Positions 18,426 through 28,300 of a DNA stretch of 64,000 bases are shown here, in pieces. The position numbers and the translations under genes were made by a program. Each line of letters opens with the position of its first letter. Positions within the stretch are counted from its first letter, which is position 1. Origin of the DNA: Bacteroidaceae bacterium (lineage in GTDB: Bacteria; Bacteroidota; Bacteroidia; Bacteroidales; Bacteroidaceae); assembly GCA_017555875.1 (NCBI GenBank), contig JAFZFN010000013.1, positions 117,905 through 181,904 of the forward strand, written 5' to 3'. A model generated the notes under the pieces. That model was not told where the DNA came from and did no database searches. It saw nothing but the letters and a program-made list of their open reading frames with translations.

Positions 18426-19354
18426 TACAATTTGAGAAAGACATAGAAGACAGTGAGATCCGCATTATCGGTCACGACCTTGTTCCCGTGCCCGACGGTC
18501 CTCAGCCGCCTCGCAAGCCCCGTAGGGTTTGGCGTTGGGTGATAGGCCTCGCGCTACTCATCGTGTCTGCCCTCATCATTGATTTGATAGCTGATAGGGT
18601 AGCGTCGCGTAGGACACAGAATCTCTACATCGACGAGCCCTCATACTTTGAGCCGTTGATGGAGTCGGAGCCGCTTGTCAAGGTGCAGCAAATCGTAGAT
18701 CATCCCTATGACTCCGTCTTTGTGGGGTACACTGAGATACGCGACACGATGGTCAATGATATCCCCATCCGCATCTACACTCCCCATCATGCAGAGATGA
18801 CGCTCCACCTCGGGCGCATCAATCGTCAGGACACCACCATCGTCTACGTAGCCCAAGCAGCCGATGTGAGGGCCGACAATGGTGGCATCGTAGGTGCCTT
18901 CGTCCTGAGGGGCGAGCCCAAGGCATGGGGCCTCTCCAAGAAGGGTTTCTGTGCCTCCATCGATGGCAAGGTCACCATTGGTGTGGCCGACAATTCGCCC
19001 CTCTTCGAGCGGGCTACTGAGCGGGGCGGCGACTTCTTCCGTCAATACCCCCTCGTTGATCGGGGTACTCCAATCTTCAATGAGCCCAAGGGTAAGGCGA
19101 TCCGTCGAGCCATCTGTGAGCGTGGTGGCACCATCTTCATGGTCGAGACTCTTGCCAAGGAGTCCTTCTACGACTTTGCCCAAGCCTTGGCCGACATGGG
19201 AGTCTACAATGCCATCTATCTCGTTGGCTCCACTGCCTATGGCTGGGCTGTCGACCATCAGGGCATAGCGCATGAGTTTGGTGAGGATGACTGCTATGCC
19301 GGTCGCCGCCGTATGCCCAAGAATACCAGCTACATCGTGTGGCGACGCAAGTGA
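18422..19354 (+). CDS. Membrane-anchored phosphodiester-glycosidase-like (NAGPA/DUF2233-type) protein
   Basis: 310 aa. A cytoplasmic acidic N-terminus of about 38 residues is followed by one membrane segment (WRWVIGLALLIVSALIIDLI) and an extracytoplasmic domain. That domain shows the order expected of NAGPA-type phosphodiester glycosidases: GGIVGAFVLRGEPKAWGL, a self-processing-like middle, and RRAICERGGTIFMVETL then LADMGVYNAIYLVGS, where the family usually has an N-L-D-G-G near the end; here it reads YLVGSTAYGW, so the active site may be altered. Enzymes of this fold remove terminal groups from cell-surface or lysosomal phosphodiesters. Translationally coupled to the LytTR gene. Confidence 0.6.
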   Translation: MIQFEKDIEDSEIRIIGHDLVPVPDGPQPPRKPRRVWRWVIGLALLIVSALIIDLIADRVASRRTQNLYIDEPSYFEPLMESEPLVKVQQIVDHPYDSVFVGYTEIRDTMVNDIPIRIYTPHHAEMTLHLGRINRQDTTIVYVAQAADVRADNGGIVGAFVLRGEPKAWGLSKKGFCASIDGKVTIGVADNSPLFERATERGGDFFRQYPLVDRGTPIFNEPKGKAIRRAICERGGTIFMVETLAKESFYDFAQALADMGVYNAIYLVGSTAYGWAVDHQGIAHEFGEDDCYAGRRRMPKNTSYIVWRRK

Positions 19355-19376
19355 CATGCGTGTCCATTATAAATGC

Positions 19377-19410
19377 AAATGCCGTCCTGCTTCTGCAAGG
19401 CGGCATTTTT
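19377..19410 (+). terminator. Terminator between the LytTR operon and nrdG
   Basis: AAATGCCG at 19377-19384 pairs with CGGCATTT at 19401-19408, with extra TCCT/AAGG pairing inside, followed by T residues. The A-rich left flank lets it act in both directions between convergent genes. Confidence 0.85.
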
Positions 19411-19430
19411 CAAACGTATTAATCAGAGGA

Positions 19431-19949
19431 CTAGTTGCTTAGAACCCATTCTTTCACCTCTTGTGACTCGAGCGAGCGCTTCACGTCGATGAGGCGTTGG
19501 TTGCGGCTACCTCGAAAGTGGAGTGTGAGGTCACGCTCAGCTTCGATGTAGGGGCCGTCGACAAGGACGTCGCATAGCTCCACGAGTTGTCGTCGGGTGG
19601 GGTGGAGTAGGAGTTCTTCGTAGCGGTATCCCGTGTAGCACCAGATGGTCTTGTCGGTCTGTTGGCGTATCTTTTGTGCTAGGGCAATGAAGCCTTCGGG
19701 GTGTAGCATGGGGTCGCCTCCGGTGAAGGTGACGTTCATGTCGGCGTCGATGATGAGCCGCAGCAGTTCGTCTACGTCAATGGGCTGTCCGCCCTGCTCA
19801 TCCCACGACTGGGGGTTGTGGCATCCGGGGCAACGATTGACGCACCCCGCGCAGTAGAGCGAGGTGCGTAGTCCGATACCGTCGACCGATGTGCCGTACT
19901 TGATGTCGAGGATGCGTATCGACAGGTTATTTGTGTATGACGCGGTCAT
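19431..19949 (-). CDS. nrdG: Anaerobic ribonucleotide reductase activating protein (radical SAM)
   Basis: 172 aa from ATG 19949, which overlaps the 3' end of nrdD by 23 bases; a longer frame starts at 20042 but homologous sequence begins only at about SIRILDIKYG, and a CTG at 19925 is another possible start. The radical-SAM cluster motif C-X3-C-X2-C is Cys36, Cys40 and Cys43 (CVNRCPGC). TFTGGDPMLHPEG is the SAM-binding glycine motif. It installs the glycyl radical on NrdD under anoxic conditions. Overlap with nrdD indicates coupled translation. Confidence 0.93.
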   Translation of the reverse strand: MTASYTNNLSIRILDIKYGTSVDGIGLRTSLYCAGCVNRCPGCHNPQSWDEQGGQPIDVDELLRLIIDADMNVTFTGGDPMLHPEGFIALAQKIRQQTDKTIWCYTGYRYEELLLHPTRRQLVELCDVLVDGPYIEAERDLTLHFRGSRNQRLIDVKRSLESQEVKEWVLSN

Positions 19950-22134
19950 TGAGCTCGGCCAGTTTAGAGCGGTTCCAACGCTCGGTGGTTCCCACGAGGT
20001 ATCCCGTGATGCGTTGCAGCTTGTCGATGTGTGTGCTACCACACTTGGGACATGATGTGAGCTCCTGCTGAGCGTCCTCGTAGCCGCAGTTCATGCATCG
20101 GTTGCGGTTGTGGTTCACCGAGCAGTAGCCTATGTCGTTCTTGTCCATGAGGTCCACGATGTCCATGATGGCTTGTGGGTTGTGTGTGGCATCGCCGTCG
20201 ATTTCGATGTAGAAGATGTGTCCGCCTCGTGTGAGGTTGTGGTAGGGGGCCTCGATCTCTGCCTTGTGCTTTGGCGAGCAGTGGTAGTAGACGGGTATGT
20301 GATTAGAGTTGGTGTAGTATATCTTGTCGGTCACGCCCGGTATCTCGCCAAACTGCTTGCGGTCGATGCGGGTAAACTTACCCGAGAGTCCCTCAGCGGG
20401 TGTGGCCAAGATGCTGAAGTTGTGCTGATAGCGCTCCGAGAACTCGTCGGCACGGTCGCGCATGTAGGTGATGATGCGCAGTCCCAATGCTTGCGACTCT
20501 TCGCTCTCTCCATGGTGCTTGCCGGTGAGTGCAATGAGGCACTCGGCCAGTCCGATAAATCCGATACCCAGTGTGCCTTGATTGATGACGCGCCCTACGG
20601 TGTCGTTGGGTGTGAGGTTGTCGCATCCCGTCCACAGTGACGACATGAGCAGCGGGAACTGCTTGGCCAGTGCGGTCTTCTGGAAGTCGTAGCGGTCACA
20701 CAGCTGGCTTGCGGTGATCTCGAGCAGTTCGTCCAACTTGGCAAAGAAGGCTTCGATACGGCTTGTCTGATCCTCAATCTCCATGCACTCGATGGCGAGG
20801 CGCACGATGTTGATGGTCGAGAAGGAGAGGTTGCCGCGAGCGATGGATGTCTTCTCACCGAAGCGGTTCTCGAAGACGCGTGTGCGGCATCCCATGGTGG
20901 CCACCTCATATTGGTAGCGCTTGGGGTCGTCGGCACGCCATTTCTCGTGTTGGTTATATGTGGCGTCGAGGTTGACAAAGTTGGGGAAGAAGCGTCGTGC
21001 TGCCACCTTGCAGGCCATCAAGTAGAGGTCGTAGTTGCGGTCTTCTGGCAGGTAGCTCACGCCTCTCTTCTTCTTCCATATCTGTATGGGGAAGATGGCT
21101 GTGGATCCTCCTCCTACGCCCTCGTAGGTCGACTGTAGAAGTTCGCGTATGATGCATCGTCCCTCGGCCGAGGTGTCGGTGCCGTAGTTGATTGATGAGA
21201 ACACCACTTGGTTGCCTCCGCGTGAGTGTATGGTGTTCATGTTGTGTATGAATGCCTCCATGGACTGGTGTACGCGGTTGACTGTGCGGTTGATGGCGTG
21301 TTGCTTGAATCGCTCATCGCCTTGCAAGAAGAGCAGGTCGCCTGCGACGTAGTCCTCGATCTGCGCGTCGTAGAGGTGCTTGAGGTCCATGCCAGTGAGG
21401 TTCTCGATGTTCTTCACCTCTTCTATATAGCTGCGTCTTACGTAGGGTGCGAGATAGAAGTCGAATGCGGGTATGGCCTGTCCGCCGTGCATCTCGTTCT
21501 GTACGGTCTCCATCGATATGCAGGCCATGATAGATGCTGTCTCGATGCGCTTGGTGGGTCGGCTCTCTCCGTGTCCGGCCTGTATGCCGTGCTCGAGCAC
21601 CTTGTCCAAGGGATGTTGGATGCAGGTGAGCGACTTGGTGGGGTAGTAGTCCTTGTCGTGTATGTGGAGATAGTTGTTGCGTAGCGCCCACAGTGTCTGG
21701 TCAGATAGCAGGTAGTCGTCTACGAAGGGTTTTGTGGTTTCAGAGGCAAACTTCATCATCATGCCTGCCGGTGTGTCGGCATTCATGTTGGCGTTCTCTC
21801 GTGTCACGTCGTTGGACTTGGCGTCTACGATTTCGAGGAACATCTCTCTGGTCTTGGCTTTTCGTGCGATGCTTCGCTTGTTGCGGTATGCTATATAGCT
21901 CTTGGCCACCTCCTTGCGGGGCGATGCCATGAGCTGCACCTCCACCATGTCTTGGATCTCCTCGACCGACGACTGTTCCTTGCCGCGAAACTCGATGCGG
22001 TCTACAATCTTGGCTACCAATGCTTCGTCTTCTCCACGCTCGGTGGTGAGCATTGCCTTACGTATGGCTGCAGCAATTTTCTCGCGGTTGAACCCCACGA
22101 TTCGTCCGTCTCTTTTCTTTACTGTCTGTATCAC
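19927..22134 (-). CDS. nrdD: Anaerobic ribonucleoside-triphosphate reductase
   Basis: 735 aa. Reduces ribonucleoside triphosphates to dNTPs without oxygen. Order: ATP-cone allosteric domain (about 1-90, KKRDGRIVGFNREKI), the ten-stranded barrel, then a C-terminal zinc site (CMNCGYED...SCPKCG) and the glycyl-radical segment RITGYL with the presumptive radical at Gly711. The NrdG gene follows directly. Presence of the anaerobic class III enzyme fits an obligate or facultative anaerobe. Confidence 0.97.
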   Translation of the reverse strand: MIQTVKKRDGRIVGFNREKIAAAIRKAMLTTERGEDEALVAKIVDRIEFRGKEQSSVEEIQDMVEVQLMASPRKEVAKSYIAYRNKRSIARKAKTREMFLEIVDAKSNDVTRENANMNADTPAGMMMKFASETTKPFVDDYLLSDQTLWALRNNYLHIHDKDYYPTKSLTCIQHPLDKVLEHGIQAGHGESRPTKRIETASIMACISMETVQNEMHGGQAIPAFDFYLAPYVRRSYIEEVKNIENLTGMDLKHLYDAQIEDYVAGDLLFLQGDERFKQHAINRTVNRVHQSMEAFIHNMNTIHSRGGNQVVFSSINYGTDTSAEGRCIIRELLQSTYEGVGGGSTAIFPIQIWKKKRGVSYLPEDRNYDLYLMACKVAARRFFPNFVNLDATYNQHEKWRADDPKRYQYEVATMGCRTRVFENRFGEKTSIARGNLSFSTINIVRLAIECMEIEDQTSRIEAFFAKLDELLEITASQLCDRYDFQKTALAKQFPLLMSSLWTGCDNLTPNDTVGRVINQGTLGIGFIGLAECLIALTGKHHGESEESQALGLRIITYMRDRADEFSERYQHNFSILATPAEGLSGKFTRIDRKQFGEIPGVTDKIYYTNSNHIPVYYHCSPKHKAEIEAPYHNLTRGGHIFYIEIDGDATHNPQAIMDIVDLMDKNDIGYCSVNHNRNRCMNCGYEDAQQELTSCPKCGSTHIDKLQRITGYLVGTTERWNRSKLAELNDRVIHK

Positions 22135-22179
22135 AATACTATCCCTTTTTATTGTTTGTCATTACTTTTTTCCGAGCCA

Positions 22180-22211
22180 CAAAGGTAGTAAAAAGTCTCT
22201 ACACTTGTCAA
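22180..22211 (-). promoter_or_regulatory. Probable promoter of nrdDG
   Basis: On the minus strand TTG (22211-22209) is followed 21 bases later by TACCTTTG (22187-22180), close to consensus. On the plus strand TATTTTTG at 22226-22233 could serve sprA, but its upstream element is weak. The rest of 22135-22395 has no recognisable feature. Confidence 0.5.
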
Positions 22212-22395
22212 CAAAATCGTCGAATTATTTTTGTGTCTTCTTCTTTTTCGTCATTCATACAATAATCGTCCCATTGCTCCGTTTTATGATATAACGTGCG
22301 TGAGGTATCCTTGCCACGATAGCCCCTTCCGCCCTATGGGCTAGCTTCCCTTAAAGAGGTTCAGCGACGGGTGGATGGCATAACGATATTAGAGA

Positions 22396-25300
22396 GTGAA
22401 GCACGATATATATAGACATATCATCATACTGCTGCTGCTATTGGTGGCCCCCTTCTTATCCCCCCAAGGGGGAAAGGCTGTGGCTGCTGCGACCAGTTAC
22501 CTCCCCCTTGGGGGAGGACAGGTGGGGGCCGATACCATCCGCTACGCCGTGCAGAAGACCGCGCCCGACAATGAGGAGGACCTGGAGCAGAAGCCTGTGG
22601 ACCTGCGCAACCCCGAGAACCTCACCACCGAGACCACCTATGATGAGCGCACCCACATGTACATCGTGGGCAACAAGATAGGCGACTCGTACCTCTCGGT
22701 GCCGCTCCTGATGACGCCCGAGGAGTATGCCGCGTGGAGTATGCAGCGCTCGCTCGATGCCTACTTCCGTGCCAAGAACCAGGAGGAGTTTGACAGGGAG
22801 GGCAAGAAGGAGAAGTTCGACTTCACCGACATGCACTTCGACCTCGGCCCGGCGGAGAAGATCTTCGGCCCCGGTGGCGTGCAGATCAAGACGCAGGGAT
22901 CGGCCGAGCTCAAGTTTGGCTTCAACCAGAAGAGCATCGACAACCCCTCGCTGCCCATGCGCAGCCGCAACACCTTCGGCTTCGACTTCGACGAGAAGAT
23001 TAACCTCAGCATCAACGGTAAGGTGGGCGACAAGGTGAACCTCAACATGAACTACAACACCGAGGCCACCTTCGACTTCGACTCCAAGAAGATGAAGCTC
23101 AAGTATGACGGTAAGGAGGACGAGATCATCAAGCTCCTCGAGGCGGGTAACGTGAGCTTCCCCACCAACTCATCGCTCATCTCGGGTGCCACCTCGCTCT
23201 TCGGTATCCGTGCCGACCTGCAGTTTGGCAAGCTCTCACTACAGACTGTGGTGTCGCAGAAGACCTCCGAGTCCACCTCTGTGAGCACCAAGGGCGGCAG
23301 CCAGCTCACCGAGTTTGAGGTCGACGTAGCCGACTACGACGAGAACCGCCACTTCTTCCTCGCCCACTACTTCCGCGACACCTACGACCGCAACATGGCG
23401 CAGCTGCCCACCATCATGTCGGGCGTGGTCATCACGCGTGTAGAGCTGTGGGTGACCAACAAGACCAGCAGCTACGACAGTCCGCGCAACGTCATCGCCT
23501 TCACCGACCTGGGTGAGCCCTCGCGCATCAGCAATCCCCTGTGGACGGCCACTGGCGAGCGCATGCCCAGCAACACCGCCAACAGCCTCTACTACCAGAT
23601 GGTGAACACCTACAGCGACATCCGCGACATCGACCGCGTGGGAGCCGTCCTGGGCGAGATGCTCTCGGGCAGCACCGACTATGAGAAGGTGGCCAATGCC
23701 CGCCTCTTGACGCAGAGTGAGTATACGCTGAACAAATCCTTGGGCTACGTATCGCTCAAGTCGACCCTTAAGTCCGACGAGGTGCTGGCCGTAGCCTTCG
23801 AGTACACCTATGCCGGCAAGACCTATCAGGTGGGCGAGTTCTCCACCGACAAGAAGGAGGGCGACGATGCGCTGTATGTGAAGCTCTTGAAGTCGAACAG
23901 CTCATCGCCCATGAACGCTACGTGGGACCTCATGATGAAGAACGTCTACTACCTCGGGGCCAACAGCATCACCTCCAAGGACTTCAAGCTCAACATCGAG
24001 TATGAGAGCGACAGCACCGGCACCAACCTCACCTACCTGCCCGAGGCCAATCTGAAGAGCAAGACCATCCTCCAACTCATGAACCTCGACCGCCTCGATG
24101 CCAAGCAGAATGCCAACCCCAACGGCTTCTACGACTACGTCGAGGGCTACACCGTGCAGTCCTCTACGGGCCGCATCATCTTCCCCGTCATCGAGCCCTT
24201 CGGCCAGCACCTGCGCGGGGTGATAGGCAACGATGCCGTAGCCGACAAGTACGTGTTCGAGGAGCTCTACGACTCCACCAAGACCATCGCCAAGCAGATA
24301 GCCGAGAAGAACAAGTTCCTCCTCAGGGGCGAGCATGCCGGCTCGGGCGGCAATGTCATCCAGCTGGGTGCCTACAATGTGCCTCGCGGCTCGGTGAAGG
24401 TCACTGCAGGCGGCGTCACGCTCACCGAGAACAGCGACTACACCGTGGACTACACCATGGGCACGGTGACCATCATCAACCAGAGCATCCTCGATGCGGG
24501 CACTCCGGTGAACGTGTCGATGGAGAGCAACACCGTATTTAATATGCAGCGCAAGACCATGCTCGGCATGAACTGGGCCTACGACTTTACCAAGGACTTC
24601 CAGCTGGGCGGTACGCTCATGTACCTCAACGAGAAGCCCCTCACGAGCAAGGTGTCGATGGGCGACGAGCCCTTGAAGAACACCCTCTGGGGACTCAACA
24701 TGGCGTGGAAGCACGAGAGCCAGTGGCTCACCAACATGCTCGACTACCTGCCGGGCCTCCACGTGACACAGCCCTCGCGCATCAACTTCACCGCCGAGTT
24801 TGCCCAGCTCATCGCAGGCGTATCTCATCAGGTGCAGGGCAGCGCCTCGTACATCGACGACTTCGAGAGCAGCGAGAGTGGCATCGACATCAAGTCGCCC
24901 TCGGCTTGGATGCTCGCGGGCATACCCTCATCGCAGCCCTATGCCAACCTCACCGACGACATCCGCACGGGCATGAACCGCGCGCTGATCAACTGGTACA
25001 CCATAGACCCGCTCTTCACGCGCCGCAACTCATCGCTCACGCCGGCCCACATCAAGAGCGACCTCGACCAGCTGTCAAACCACTACGTGCGTGAGGTCTA
25101 CGAGCGCGAGCTCTACCCCAACAAGGAGAGCACCTACGGCGAGTCGTCGACCCTCTCGGTGCTCAACCTCGCCTACTACCCCGACGAGCGTGGCCCCTAC
25201 AACCTCGACACCAACCTCACCCCCGAGGGCAAGCTCACCAATCCCGAGCAGCGCTGGGGCGGCATCATGCGCCAGCTCACGACGACCGACTTTGAGAGCT

Positions 25301-28300
25301 CCAACATCGAGTACATCGAGTTCTGGATGCTCGACCCCTTCATCTACAACCCCGAGGCCCGCGGTGGCGACATGTACATCAACCTCGGTGAGGTGAGCGA
25401 GGACGTGCTCAAGGACGGCAAGAAGTTCTACGAGAACGGCATGCCCGTGACCGACGTGCAGGGCAGCTATGTGGAGACCCAGTGGGGCCGTGTGCCCACG
25501 GCGGCCAGCCTCGTCTATGCCTTCGACAACACCAGCGCCAGCCGTGCTAGGCAGGATGTAGGTCTCAACGGACTGAGCAGCGAGGAGGAGCTGTCGTTCC
25601 CCACCTACAAGAACTACCTCGCCGACATCCAGGGCCGCGTCAGCGCCGAGGCCTACGAGCGCATCAAGGCCGACCCTGCGGGCGACACCTACCACTACTT
25701 CCGTGGCGACGACTACGATGCCGAGCAGCTCTCCATCCTCGAGCGCTACAAGCGGTTCAACAATACCGAGGGCAACTCCCCCTCGTCGGAGGCCAGCACC
25801 AACAACTACGACAAGAGTGCCAAGACCACGCCCGACGTGGAGGACATCAACCAGGACTACACGCTCGACGAGTATGAGAAGTACTTCGAGTACCGCGTGT
25901 CGCTGCGCCCGCAGGACATGGTCGTGGGCCGCAACCACATCACCGACATGCGCACCTACCGCACCAAGCTGCGCAATGGCAATACCGAGAGCGTCAACTG
26001 GTACAAGTTTCGCGTACCTATAGATAAGTATGAGAAGGCCGTGGGCAGCATCCGCGACTTCACCTCGCTGCGCTTCATGCGCATCTACATGACCGGCTTC
26101 AGCGAACCCATCATCGTGCGCCTAGCCACCATGGAGCTCATCCGCGGCACCTGGCGCAGCTACGACCAGCCCATCTACTCGGCCCTCAACAAGGCCCCCA
26201 AGATGAGCGGCAACATGGTCGTGGCATCAGTCAATATCGAGGAGAATGGCGACCGCAAGCCGGTAAACTACACCATGCCTCCCGGCATCTCGCGTGTGCT
26301 CGACCCCTCGCAGCCCCAGCTCCGTCAGGACAACGAGCAGGCCATGAGCCTGCAGGTCACCGGCCTCGAGCCCAATGAGGCGCGTGCCGTGTACAACAAG
26401 ACCAACCTCGACCTGCGCAAGTATGAGCATGTGCAGATGTATATCCATGCCGAGAACCTCGTCGAGTCCGTCTCCGATGTCGAGGATGGCGAGATGTCGG
26501 TCTTCGTGCGCCTGGGCTCCGACTACAAGAGCAACTACTACGAGTATGAGATACCCCTCACCATCACCCCCGAGGGCTACTACGATGGCAACACCACGAG
26601 CGGCTGCAAGGCCGTGTGGCCCGAGGACAACATGCTCGACATCGACTTTGCCAAGCTCACCGAGCTCAAGCGCCAACGCAACATCGAGAGCAACACCAAC
26701 CCCGAGGTATCGAAGACCCGCATCTACTCGCAGTTCGACGAGGACAACCCCAAGAACCGCATCAGCGTCATCGGCAACCCCACGGTGGGCAAGATCAAGA
26801 CCATCATGATCGGTGTGCGCAACAACTCGCGCTCGACCAAGGACATCGAGGTATGGCTCAACGAGCTGCGCCTCACGGGCTTCAACAACCAGGGTGGCTG
26901 GGCCGCGCAGAGTGCCCTCAACGTGCAGCTCTCCGATGCCGGTAGCGTCAACATGACGGGCCATGCCGAGACGGCAGGCTTCGGCGGTCTCGAGGAGGGT
27001 GTGAGCCAGCGTCGCCTCGACGACTACTACCAGTATGCTGTGACCACCAACTTTGACCTTGGCCGCTTCTTCCCCGAGAAGCTCAAGCTCAACCTCCCGC
27101 TCTACTATTCCTTCCAGCAGGAGAGGACCTCGCCCCTGTATAGCCCCTTCGACACCGACCTCTACCTCGACGACATGCTCGAGACCCTGCCCACCGACTA
27201 TGAGCGCGACTCGCTGGCCTCGATAGCCAACCTCGTCACCACGTCGAAGAACTTCAGCCTGAGCAACGTGAAGATAAACATCACCAGCAAGAAGCCCATG
27301 CCCTACGACCCGTCGAACTTCAGCTTCGGCTTTTCACACAGCGTCAAGGACAACTCGGGCAACACCACGCAGTACCAGCACCAGCTCACGTGGCGTGCCA
27401 TCGCAGGCTACACCTATGCTCCGGCGATGAAGCCGTGGGAGCCCTTCAAGGGGCTCAAGGGCAAGTCCAAGTGGCTCGACATGTTCAAGCAGATCGGCAT
27501 CAGCCCCCTGCCACAGAGCTTTGCCTTCAACACCGAGATGAATCGCAGCTACTTTGAGCTGCAGACGCGCGACCTCCAGGGCTCGTTCGGCGCGGGCGGC
27601 ATCCCCGTCACCTTCTCGCAGGAGTTCCTGTGGAACCGCAATATGGACATCCGCTGGGACCTCCTCAAGTCGCTCAAGATGAGCCTCAACACCCGCACCA
27701 ATGCCGAGATCGAGGAGCCCTACATGCCGGTGAACAAGGCCCTCTACCCCGACGAGTATGCCTTCTGGAAAGACTCCGTGCAGCACAGCCTCGCCCAGAT
27801 GGGTCGTGCGCTCGACTACCAGCAGTCCTTCAGCGCATCGTACCAGCTCCCTCTGAGCAAGCTGCCTCTGCTCGACTGGACACTGATGGATGCCAACTTC
27901 AGCTCCTCCTACAGTTGGAACCGCGGAGCCACCCTTGCCGACGGCACCACCTATGGCAACACCGTGGCCAACCAGCGCTCGCTCACCGTGAACGGCAAGC
28001 TCAACCTCGAGACATTATATAATAAGGTGGACTTCCTCAAGGAGACCAACAAGAAGTTTGCCTCCTCGAAGGGCAACACCAAGAAGCCCGCCACGAAGAA
28101 GCCCGCCACGAAGCCCAAGAAGTTTACCCAAGAGCTCAAGGTCCTCCCCGACAGCACCTACACCATCAAGCATGGGCAGAAGAGCAAGCGCCCCGAGGTA
28201 GCCTCGCGCACCAAGGACGGCCGCCCCTACAAGGTCAAGTACAAGGTCATCGATGAGAACACCATCGCCCTCACTGGCCCCGACACCGCCATGGTGAAGC

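Noticed and set aside
19950..20042. N-terminal extension of NrdG
   Set aside because: It is the antisense-free overlap with nrdD coding sequence in another frame; homologous residues begin only after 19949.
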